DNA of 64,000 bases from Candidatus Promineifilum breve (GTDB lineage Bacteria > Chloroflexota > Anaerolineae > Promineifilales > Promineifilaceae), in assembly GCF_900066015.1 (NCBI RefSeq), contig NZ_LN890655.1, forward strand, positions 2,768,726 through 2,832,725, written 5' to 3'. This document shows, one piece after another, positions 8,606 through 15,406 of this stretch. The notes beneath the pieces were generated by a model. That model worked only from the letters and a program-made list of their open reading frames with translations, did no database searches and was not told where the DNA came from. Both the position numbers and the translations under genes were made by a program. Position 1 is the first letter of the stretch. Each line of letters begins with the position of its first letter.

Positions 8606-8714
8606 CTGGCGGAGGGAACGCGGAGAACGCCGAGGAGCGCGGAGGGCGCGGAGAACCCCACTTGTACTCCTCCGTGCTCGCCGCGTCGGCTCTCCGCGCC
8701 CTCCGCGTCATCTG
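8606..8714. repeat. Long palindrome with CGCGGAG tandem arms
   Basis: The 239-base gap 8564-8802 holds no gene. Most of it is a palindrome of about 109 bases. The left arm repeats GCGGAG(G/A)(A/G) units and the right arm repeats CTCCGCG units. It is closely related to the element at 25281-25381, including the inner and outer ends. Confidence 0.8.
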
Positions 8715-8802
8715 GTCGACGGTGTGGCCGGGGCCTTGCCCATATAAGCAACCGCTGAAGGCCCATGCCCAGCCGGGCGCGATCGGCTATCCTTGGCCGG
8801 AT

Positions 8803-10086
8803 ATGACCAAATCGATCTATACGGCGGCATTGGCGTTGGTTCTCCTAACCCTTGCCGCCTGCAACAGTCCGTCCGCTGCCACGCCGCCCGCAACGGCAAG
8901 CGCCATTCCCCCGCCCCCGCAGAGTGGGATGACGGCGGCGGCCTCAGCCACTTTGCCGGCTGTCGGCGACCTATCCACCGCCTATCCTTCATCCGGAGAC
9001 TCAGCCGTCTTCATCCCGCTCATGCCCGGCGGCCAGGCGGCCACGGCCGAACCGCCCACTTTGACCGCCGAGCCGCCACCTGTGGCCGCCGAACCGACCG
9101 AAGAACCGCCCCCGCCACCGACCGCCGCGCCCATCGCCACGCCCTACGTCAGCTACATCCCCGACTACGCCCCGCGCCCGGAGCTGGGGCCGAGCAAGCT
9201 GGGCATCCACGTGGCCCGGCCCAACAGCCCGGCCATTATGGAGTTCGTCCGCGCCGCGCAACCGGCGGTGGTGAAGGGCGTCGATGACCTGGGCTTTCTG
9301 GCCGAGGTGAAAGCCGCTTCGCCGCAAACGGTGATCATCGGCCGCCTGTCGGTCGATCCCCAGGATTACGGCGGCGAACCGGAAGCGGCGGCGGCGGCCC
9401 TGGTGGCCCGCCAGTTGCCGCAACTGCTACAGCATCCCTACGTGGACTACTGGGAGGGCTGGAACGAGCCGGACCCCAACCTCGACCGCATGGATTGGTA
9501 TGCCCGCTTCGAGGCCGAGCGGGTGAGGCAACTGGCCCAGCACGGGCTGCGGGCGGCCGTGGGCGGCTTCTCCACCGGCGTGCCGGAGTTAAATGAATTC
9601 CCGTTGTTCCTGCCGGCCATCGAAGCGGCCAAAGCGCACAACGGCATCCTGACGCTGCACGAATATGCCGCGCCCGACCTGACCTTCCTCTATGGCGACC
9701 CGCTGCCCGGCTATCCGACCTATCCCGACCGCGGGCCGCTGCTGTTCCGCTATCGCTGGTTCTATCGCGACATCCTGGAGCCGCGCGGCCTGGTCATCCC
9801 GCTGGTCATCTCCGAGGCGGGCATCGACGGCATCCTGGGCAACCGGCCGGGGCCGGATGGGCTGGGCTGGCAGGACTTCCAGGAGTTCTGGGTGGCCCAG
9901 GGCTGGGGGCCGGACGGGCAGACGGCGTTCCTGAACCAGTTGCAATGGGTCGATAACGAGGCCCGCCAGGATGAATACGTCATCGGTTACACGCTGTTCA
10001 CGGCCGGCGGCGGCCGGGCGTGGGATACGTACGAACTGGATCGGTTCCTGCCGCAATTGGCGACCTACGTGACCAGCCAGCGTTAG
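8803..10086 (+). CDS. Secreted TIM-barrel glycoside-hydrolase-like lipoprotein
   Basis: The start at 8803 gives a lipoprotein signal with lipobox 'LAAC' and then a Pro/Ala/Thr-rich stalk to about residue 120; total length is 427 aa. The catalytic half looks like a clan GH-A barrel. 'GWNEPDP' (Glu222) fits the acid/base and 'ISEAG' (Glu338) the nucleophile at strand 7, the spacing expected for that clan. No exact GH family is recognised; GH39/GH5-like is the closest resemblance. It is probably anchored outside the cell, where it would act on polysaccharide or peptidoglycan-linked sugar. The upstream gap is mostly a palindromic repeat and no promoter is obvious. Confidence 0.72.
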   Translation: MTKSIYTAALALVLLTLAACNSPSAATPPATASAIPPPPQSGMTAAASATLPAVGDLSTAYPSSGDSAVFIPLMPGGQAATAEPPTLTAEPPPVAAEPTEEPPPPPTAAPIATPYVSYIPDYAPRPELGPSKLGIHVARPNSPAIMEFVRAAQPAVVKGVDDLGFLAEVKAASPQTVIIGRLSVDPQDYGGEPEAAAAALVARQLPQLLQHPYVDYWEGWNEPDPNLDRMDWYARFEAERVRQLAQHGLRAAVGGFSTGVPELNEFPLFLPAIEAAKAHNGILTLHEYAAPDLTFLYGDPLPGYPTYPDRGPLLFRYRWFYRDILEPRGLVIPLVISEAGIDGILGNRPGPDGLGWQDFQEFWVAQGWGPDGQTAFLNQLQWVDNEARQDEYVIGYTLFTAGGGRAWDTYELDRFLPQLATYVTSQR

Positions 10087-10162
10087 GCCGGCCGCCTACC
10101 TGTCAGGTTTGGAACCCTTGTGGTAAAGTAAGCCTCTCAAACCCATACCAAGGAGTTGCCTT

Positions 10163-11992
10163 ATGTCTCTCACCCACTTACCCGCGCGCGCCGACGTTGA
10201 TCCGCGCCATACCTGGAATGCTGAGAGCGTCTTCGCCACGGTCGAAGAGTGGGCGGCCGAGCTGGCCGCGCTCGCGCCTGAAGTGGAGGGTCTCAGCCGC
10301 TTTCAGGGCCACCTGGCCGACGGCCCGGCGGTGCTGGCCGAGGCCATGCAATCGCTGGAAACGTTGAGCCAGCGGGTCGAAAAGGCGCTCATCCACGCCC
10401 TGCTGACCGAGTCGGTCGACCGCGGCAATCAGGCCTCAACCGCCCGCGCCGGGCAGGCCGGTAGCCTGTATGGTCAGATGCAGGGGGCCGTGGCCTTTCT
10501 GGAGCCGGAACTGCTGGCCATTGGCCGCGAGCGACTGGCCGAATGGACGGCGACCGAGCCGCGCCTGGCCCATCTGGCCCATTACTTCGACAACCTCTTT
10601 CGCCGTCAGGCCCACGTCCGCTCGCCGGAAGTCGAGGAAGTGCTGGGCCTGGCCGCCGATGCCTTTGGCGGCTCGCAGAGCACGTTCTCCAAGCTGACCG
10701 ACACCGACTTCAAGTTTCGGCCGGTGACGGCCGTCGGCCCCGACGGCGACGAATTGGCCGTCGGTCAGGGCACGGTGGATGACCTGCTCCATTCGGCCGA
10801 CCGCGCCGTGCGCCGCGCGGCCTGGGAGAGCTATCACGACCAATACCTGGCCTACCGCAACACGCTGGCCGCCAATCTGGCGACGTCGATCAAGCAAAAC
10901 GTGCTCGTCTCGCGGGTGCGGCGCTATGAGTCGACGCTGGACATGGCCCTCTTCACCGACAACATCCCGCCTGCCGTCTACCACAATCTGCTCGACACCT
11001 TCAAGCGCCACCGCTCGGTCTGGCACCGCTACTTCGACGTGCGCCGCCGCGCCCTGGGCGTCGAGACGCTGCACACCTACGACATCTGGGCCCCGCTGAC
11101 GGCCGAGCAGCCGCGCATCCCCTACGAGCAGGGCGTCGAGTGGGTGGCCGCCGCGCTGAGTCCGCTGGGGGAGGAGTACGCCGGCCGTTTGCGCCGTGGA
11201 TGTGTCGATGAACGCTGGATCGATGTTTATCCCAACGAGGGCAAGTCGGCCGGTGCATTCTCCTGGGGCTGCCAGGGCACGTATCCGTTCATCGTGATGA
11301 GCTACAGCGATGATGCCATCAGCCTGGGCACGCTGGCCCATGAACTGGGCCACTCGATGCACTCGCTGCTGACCTGGGAAAACCAGCCCAAGGTCTACGC
11401 CGACTACACCATGTTTGCCGCCGAGGTGGCCTCGAATTTCAACCAGGCCATGCTGCGCGCCTACCTGTTGCCGCGCGACCTTGGCCCACGCGACGAGGCC
11501 CGGCAGCTAAAGATCGCCGTGCTGGAAGAGGCGATGGCGAACTTCCACCGCTACTTCCTGGAGATGCCCACGCTGGCCCTGTTCGAGTTGGAGATGCACC
11601 GGCGCGAGGAGCGGGGCGAGGGGCTGACGGCCGACGACATGATCGCCTATCTGGCCGACCTGTTCGCCGAGACGTATGGCGACGCGGCGGCCGTCGACCG
11701 CGAGCGCGACGGCATTCGCTGGGCCACCTTCGGCCACCTCTATGCCGATTATTACGTCTTTCAGTACGCCACCGGCATCTCCGGGGCCAATGCGCTGGCG
11801 CGGCGGGTGCTGAGCGGCGGGCCGGACGCGGCCGAGGATTACCTGGGCTTTCTGCGGGCGGGCAGCTCGCGCTACCCGCTGGAGGCACTACGGGCGGCCG
11901 GCGTCGACCTGACCCAACCGGCCCCGGTCGAAGCCGCCTTCGAGACGCTGGGCGATCTGATCGATCAACTTGATACGTTGCTTAATGAGTAA
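10163..11992 (+). CDS. pepF: Oligoendopeptidase F, M3 family zinc peptidase
   Basis: The 609-aa product starts at an ATG preceded by AAGGAG with good spacing. The zinc site 'HELGHSMHSL' is at His393, Glu394 and His397, followed by the downstream Glu region 'MFAAEVASNF' that supplies the third ligand in M3 peptidases. The N-terminal helical part (about 1-200) and full length match PepF of Gram-positive and Chloroflexota genomes. It is a cytoplasmic enzyme that cuts peptides of roughly 7-17 residues. The gap 10087-10162 contains a single ACCTGTCAGGT unit related to the palindrome at 35687-35727. The stop codon is directly followed by a repeat block. Confidence 0.93.
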   Translation: MSLTHLPARADVDPRHTWNAESVFATVEEWAAELAALAPEVEGLSRFQGHLADGPAVLAEAMQSLETLSQRVEKALIHALLTESVDRGNQASTARAGQAGSLYGQMQGAVAFLEPELLAIGRERLAEWTATEPRLAHLAHYFDNLFRRQAHVRSPEVEEVLGLAADAFGGSQSTFSKLTDTDFKFRPVTAVGPDGDELAVGQGTVDDLLHSADRAVRRAAWESYHDQYLAYRNTLAANLATSIKQNVLVSRVRRYESTLDMALFTDNIPPAVYHNLLDTFKRHRSVWHRYFDVRRRALGVETLHTYDIWAPLTAEQPRIPYEQGVEWVAAALSPLGEEYAGRLRRGCVDERWIDVYPNEGKSAGAFSWGCQGTYPFIVMSYSDDAISLGTLAHELGHSMHSLLTWENQPKVYADYTMFAAEVASNFNQAMLRAYLLPRDLGPRDEARQLKIAVLEEAMANFHRYFLEMPTLALFELEMHRREERGEGLTADDMIAYLADLFAETYGDAAAVDRERDGIRWATFGHLYADYYVFQYATGISGANALARRVLSGGPDAAEDYLGFLRAGSSRYPLEALRAAGVDLTQPAPVEAAFETLGDLIDQLDTLLNE

Positions 11993-11993
11993 A

Positions 11994-12078
11994 GGGTGGC
12001 GAGTGGCGGGTAGCGAGTAGCGAGTGGCGGGTAGCGAGTCGCTCTGCACCCGCCACCCGCTACCCGCCACCCGCCACC
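11994..12078. repeat. GGCGGGTGGCGAGT repeat palindrome
   Basis: Copies of the octamers GTGGCGGG / GTAGCGAG run from the pepF stop codon and are answered by inverted copies (CCACCCGC / TACCCGCC). They form a hairpin between the convergent pepF and fur-type genes. The 94-base gap holds nothing else. Confidence 0.85.
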
Positions 12079-12086
12079 CTTAGCTT

Positions 12087-12500
12087 TCAGCTACACTCCA
12101 CGCACACCCCATATAGTTCTAGTAGATGCCCCTCCACGCGGAAGCCATAGCGCCCGGCGATGCGCGCCGGCAGATCGCCCAGGGCGCACTCGTCGAACTC
12201 GATGACCCGGCCGCAGCCGGAACAGACCAGATGATGGTGGTGGCCGTCGTGCATCAGCACGTAGTGGGCCGCGCCCGTGCCCTGATAGACCGGCCGCAGC
12301 AGCCCCAGCCCGCAGAGTAGCTCCAGCGTGCGATAGACGGTCATGCGGCCGATGCCCGCCGACCGCCCGCGCACCAGGTCGGTCAACTCGTCGGCCGTCA
12401 GATGGCCGCCGCTGTCGAGCAGGGTGTCCAGAATGGCGCGGCGGGCGGCCGTCAAACGATAGCCGCGCGCCGCCAGGGATTGGTGCAGGCTGTGGCTCAT
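12087..12500 (-). CDS. Fur-family metalloregulator (Zur-like), last gene of the metal-uptake operon
   Basis: The 137-aa protein has an N-terminal winged helix (about 1-80) with 'RMTVYRTLELL' as recognition helix. Its C-terminal dimer domain carries the His-rich 'DGHHHHLVC', the structural zinc pair 'CSGCG' and a second pair 'CVECS'. All family ligands are present. Its ATG overlaps the permease stop as ATGA, so it is co-translated with the transporter. With a Fur-like 7-1-7 operator at the operon promoter (15277-15291) this predicts autoregulated metal uptake. Zinc (Zur) is favoured because the binding protein is His-rich; iron or manganese cannot be excluded. Confidence 0.9.
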   Translation of the reverse strand: MSHSLHQSLAARGYRLTAARRAILDTLLDSGGHLTADELTDLVRGRSAGIGRMTVYRTLELLCGLGLLRPVYQGTGAAHYVLMHDGHHHHLVCSGCGRVIEFDECALGDLPARIAGRYGFRVEGHLLELYGVCVECS

Positions 12501-13351
12501 GGGGCCTCCATGACGGCCGCGTCGGCGCTTCTGGCCCGACGGCCGCGCGCCCCGGCCAGCAGCAACGCCAACAGGAACAGCAGCGTGGCGACCAGCACCA
12601 CGGCCGGCCCGGCGGCGATGTTGAGATGATAGGACAGGTAGACGCCGGCCACGGCCGAGAAAGCGCCGATGGTGGCCGCGATCGCCATCATGGCCGGCAG
12701 TCGGTGGGTCAGGAAGGAGGCCGCCGCCGCCGGAGTCACCAGCACGGCCAACATGAGGGCCACGCCGACGACTTGCAGGGCGACGACGATGGTTACGGCC
12801 AGCAGCAGCAACAACAGGTAATTGAGGAAGCGAACCGGCAGCCGCAGCGTCTCGGCCAACAGCGGATCGAAGGATAGGACGAGGAACTCCTTGTAGAACA
12901 AATAGATGGTCAGCAGGACGGCCGCGCCCAACATGGCCATGAGCAACAAATCACCGGGCGACACGCCCAGCAGATTGCCGAACAGGAAGTGGGCCAGGTC
13001 GATGCTGTAATCGCCGCGCGCCGACAGCAGGGCCACGCCCAGGGCGAAGAACCCGGCAAAGATGACGCCGATGGCCGTGTCCTCCTTTAGGGCGGTGCGT
13101 TCGGTCAGCGCGCCGATGCCCAGCGCGGTCAGCACGCCCATGACCAGCGCGCCGACGGCCAGCGGCCAGCCGAGCAGGAAGGCCACGACCACGCCGGGCA
13201 GGATGGTGTGGGCCATGGCGTCGCCCAGAAAGGCCATGCCGCGCAGGACGATGTAGACGCCCAGGATGGAGCAGACGACGCCGACGAGCAGCGCCGCCAG
13301 CATGGCGCGGACGATGAATTCATATTGCAGCGGTTCGAGCAGCCAGTTCAT
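12497..13351 (-). CDS. Metal (zinc/manganese) ABC transporter permease, ZnuB family
   Basis: The 284-aa integral membrane protein has about eight helices and belongs to the ABC-3 (ZnuB/MntB/TroC) family; 'YIVLRGMAFLGDAMAHTILPG' region and the 'GDYSIDLAHFLFGNLLGVS' region are typical. The start at 13351 is chosen over one seven codons upstream because it forms an ATGA overlap with the ATPase stop codon. It should form the membrane channel that passes metal from the binding lipoprotein into the cytoplasm, powered by the ATPase at 13348-14199. Confidence 0.93.
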   Translation of the reverse strand: MNWLLEPLQYEFIVRAMLAALLVGVVCSILGVYIVLRGMAFLGDAMAHTILPGVVVAFLLGWPLAVGALVMGVLTALGIGALTERTALKEDTAIGVIFAGFFALGVALLSARGDYSIDLAHFLFGNLLGVSPGDLLLMAMLGAAVLLTIYLFYKEFLVLSFDPLLAETLRLPVRFLNYLLLLLLAVTIVVALQVVGVALMLAVLVTPAAAASFLTHRLPAMMAIAATIGAFSAVAGVYLSYHLNIAAGPAVVLVATLLFLLALLLAGARGRRARSADAAVMEAP

Positions 13352-14199
13352 GCGCCTTCCCCCTCGCAACACGTATCGGCCAGCACGATCGACCCGTCTT
13401 CGCCGACGCGATGCAGGTGGCCGCCATAGGCGCGCAGCAGGTTATCGGCCCGCAGCGCGGCGGCCGGGGCCTCGAAGGCCACCACGCGGCGGTTCAGCAG
13501 CATGATGCGGTCGAAGCGCTCGGCGGCCAGATCGAGGTCGTGGGTCGCCAGCAGCACGGTCACGCCGTCGCGCCGCAGATCGTCGAGGATGCCCAGGATG
13601 GCCTCCTGGGTGGGAATGTCCAGCCCGTTCAGCGGTTCGTCCAGCAGCACCAGCTCCGCCTCCTGGGCCAGGGCGCGGGCCAGGAAGACGCGCTGCTGCT
13701 GGCCGCCGGATAGCTCGCCGATGCGCGTATGGGCCAGGGCGGCCGCGCCCACCCGGCCCAGCGCGGCGCGGGCCACGGCCCAGTCGGCTTTGCCCGGCCG
13801 GCGCAATAAACCTATCTGCCCCACGCGGCCCATCACCACGACGTCCTCGACTGTGACCGGGAAGTTCCAATCCACCTGATTGCGCTGCGGCACGTAGGCG
13901 ATGCAGATGTGGCCGGTTGGGCCGTGGCCGAAGATGTCCACCCGGCCGCGGTCGGGCCGCAGTGTCCCGGCGATGACCTTGAACAGCGTACTCTTGCCCG
14001 CGCCGTTTGGCCCCACCACGGCCACGCGCTCGCCGCGCTCCACGCGCAAGCTGATGGCCTCCAGCGCGTGGCGCGGGCCGCTGCCGGGCGCTGTGCCGTT
14101 GTAGTTCACCCACACGTCGGCCAGTTCCAGCGTCGGCGCGTCCGGTTCGTGGGCAATGCCGTGGGGCGCGGGTTGGGGGGGATGATCGTTCGTTTTCAT
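13348..14199 (-). CDS. Metal ABC transporter ATP-binding protein, ZnuC/MntB type
   Basis: The 283-aa ATPase carries Walker A 'GPNGAGKST', the signature 'LSGGQQQR', Walker B 'LVLLDEPLNGLD' and H-loop 'LLATHDLDL'. The motif 'YVPQRNQVDWNFPVTV' is characteristic of zinc/manganese importers. About 25 extra residues precede the domain. It overlaps both neighbours by ATGA and so is the second gene of a four-gene operon. It energises import of a divalent metal. Confidence 0.94.
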   Translation of the reverse strand: MKTNDHPPQPAPHGIAHEPDAPTLELADVWVNYNGTAPGSGPRHALEAISLRVERGERVAVVGPNGAGKSTLFKVIAGTLRPDRGRVDIFGHGPTGHICIAYVPQRNQVDWNFPVTVEDVVVMGRVGQIGLLRRPGKADWAVARAALGRVGAAALAHTRIGELSGGQQQRVFLARALAQEAELVLLDEPLNGLDIPTQEAILGILDDLRRDGVTVLLATHDLDLAAERFDRIMLLNRRVVAFEAPAAALRADNLLRAYGGHLHRVGEDGSIVLADTCCEGEGA

Positions 14200-15224
14200 C
14201 TTAATCCTTCGACCAGCGCCGCCGCGTTGGCGCGCATCAGGCCGGGGTAGTTGTCGGCGGCGCTGCCGGCCGCGCCCAGGGCGTCGGTATAGAGGGCGAT
14301 CAGTCGCACTTCGTCGCAGCCGGTCAATTCATTTTGCAACACGCGGGCCAGGTCATCGGCGGCGTTGGCCTCGACGACCACGGCGCACACGCCCGTGGCC
14401 CGCATGGTGTCGATGAGCGCGGCCAGCCCGGCCGCCGTCGGTTCGGCCAGCGAACTGACCGAGGGGATGACCGCGCCCACGCTGGTGAAGTCGTAGGCGG
14501 CGGTGAAGTAGCCCAGGTTGTCGTGGTTGGTGACGAAGACGCGCCGTTCGGCGGGGATGGCGGCCAACGTTTGGCGCAGTTCGGCCGCCAGCTCGGCCAG
14601 CGTTGCCCGGTAGGCGGCGGCGTTGGCGTCGTAGATGGCGGCGTTGGCCGGGTCGGCCGCCCGCAGCGCCAGCCGCACATTCTCGGCCCATTGCCCCACG
14701 TGGCCCACGTCTTGCCAGACGTGGGGGTCGGCCGGGCCGTGGTCGTGGTCGTGGCCGTGGTCGCTCTCGATCCGGCGCGGGGTGATCCCGGCCGACACCG
14801 GCACGAACGGCGCGCCGGCGATGGCCGCCAGATCGGCCAGCAGCCCCTCTTCCAGATTCCAGCCGTTGACGAAGATGAGGTCGGCGTCGGCCACGGCGGC
14901 CAGGTCGGCCGCGCCGGGCTGGTAGCTGTGCGGGTCTTGCCCCGGCCCCATGAGCACGGTCAGATCGATGGCCGCGCCGCCCACCCGGCCCACGACATCG
15001 CCCACAAGGCCGGTCGTCGCCACGACGCGCAGGGGGGCGTCGCCGGTGTGGGGCGCGAGGACCGGCAGGGTCAGGCGCTCGGTTGCCGGCGCGCCTTCAA
15101 CTTCGCCGCCGGACGAGGCGTCCTGGCGGCAGGCCATCAGCGCCCCGGCCAGCAACAGGGGCAGGAAGACGACGGCCAGGAGGTGGCGTCCGGCAGGTGG
15201 CATTGGCCGCTGATAGATCATCAT
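14196..15224 (-). CDS. Metal ABC transporter substrate-binding lipoprotein, ZnuA/TroA family
   Basis: The preferred start (15224, or the next codon 15221) gives a signal peptide ending in lipobox 'LMAC', so the protein is anchored on the outer face of the membrane; 342 aa. Likely metal ligands are visible in order: His of 'DPHSYQPG', His of 'DPHVWQDV' and His of 'VTNHDNLGY', plus a C-terminal acidic residue. A His-rich loop 'HGHDHDHG' just before the second ligand is typical of zinc-specific ZnuA proteins. No Shine-Dalgarno sequence is visible, which fits a short 5' leader. It is first gene of the operon and overlaps the ATPase by ATGA. Confidence 0.92.
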   Translation of the reverse strand: MMIYQRPMPPAGRHLLAVVFLPLLLAGALMACRQDASSGGEVEGAPATERLTLPVLAPHTGDAPLRVVATTGLVGDVVGRVGGAAIDLTVLMGPGQDPHSYQPGAADLAAVADADLIFVNGWNLEEGLLADLAAIAGAPFVPVSAGITPRRIESDHGHDHDHGPADPHVWQDVGHVGQWAENVRLALRAADPANAAIYDANAAAYRATLAELAAELRQTLAAIPAERRVFVTNHDNLGYFTAAYDFTSVGAVIPSVSSLAEPTAAGLAALIDTMRATGVCAVVVEANAADDLARVLQNELTGCDEVRLIALYTDALGAAGSAADNYPGLMRANAAALVEGLR

Positions 15225-15276
15225 GTTGAGGCGATAGAGGGCGGAATTCGATTTTGACCGATTGTTGTCAAATAAA

Positions 15277-15291
15277 TGATACTTTGTATCA
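15277..15291 (-). promoter_or_regulatory. Fur/Zur-like 7-1-7 operator
   Basis: TGATACTTTGTATCA is a near-perfect 7-1-7 inverted repeat of the Fur-family type, embedded in an AT-rich patch in a GC-rich genome. It directly abuts the -10 box (15292-15297) and covers the expected transcription start of the metal-uptake operon. Binding by the operon-encoded Fur-family protein is inference. Confidence 0.75.
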
Positions 15292-15320
15292 ATTATAGAG
15301 TGACGATTGGCGACCGTCAA
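15292..15320 (-). promoter_or_regulatory. Sigma-70-type promoter of the metal-uptake operon
   Basis: Read on the minus strand: -35 TTGACG (15315-15320), a 17-base spacer, -10 TATAAT (15292-15297). This is close to consensus, and the start codon lies about 70 bases downstream. The operator next to it would block RNA polymerase when occupied. Confidence 0.82.
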
Positions 15321-15351
15321 GCGCTCACCTCGGTCTGGCCGGCCAACCCCA

Positions 15352-15379
15352 TTGCCACCGGCGACCAAGTACGTATAAT
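15352..15379 (+). promoter_or_regulatory. Promoter of the GAF histidine kinase
   Basis: TTGCCA (15352-15357), 16-base spacer, TATAAT (15374-15379), 28 bases before the kinase start codon. It is divergent from the metal-operon promoter, with about 55 bases between the two -10 boxes. Confidence 0.65.
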
Positions 15380-15406
15380 GATAAGTAGATGGGTGTGGGA
15401 GGAAAC

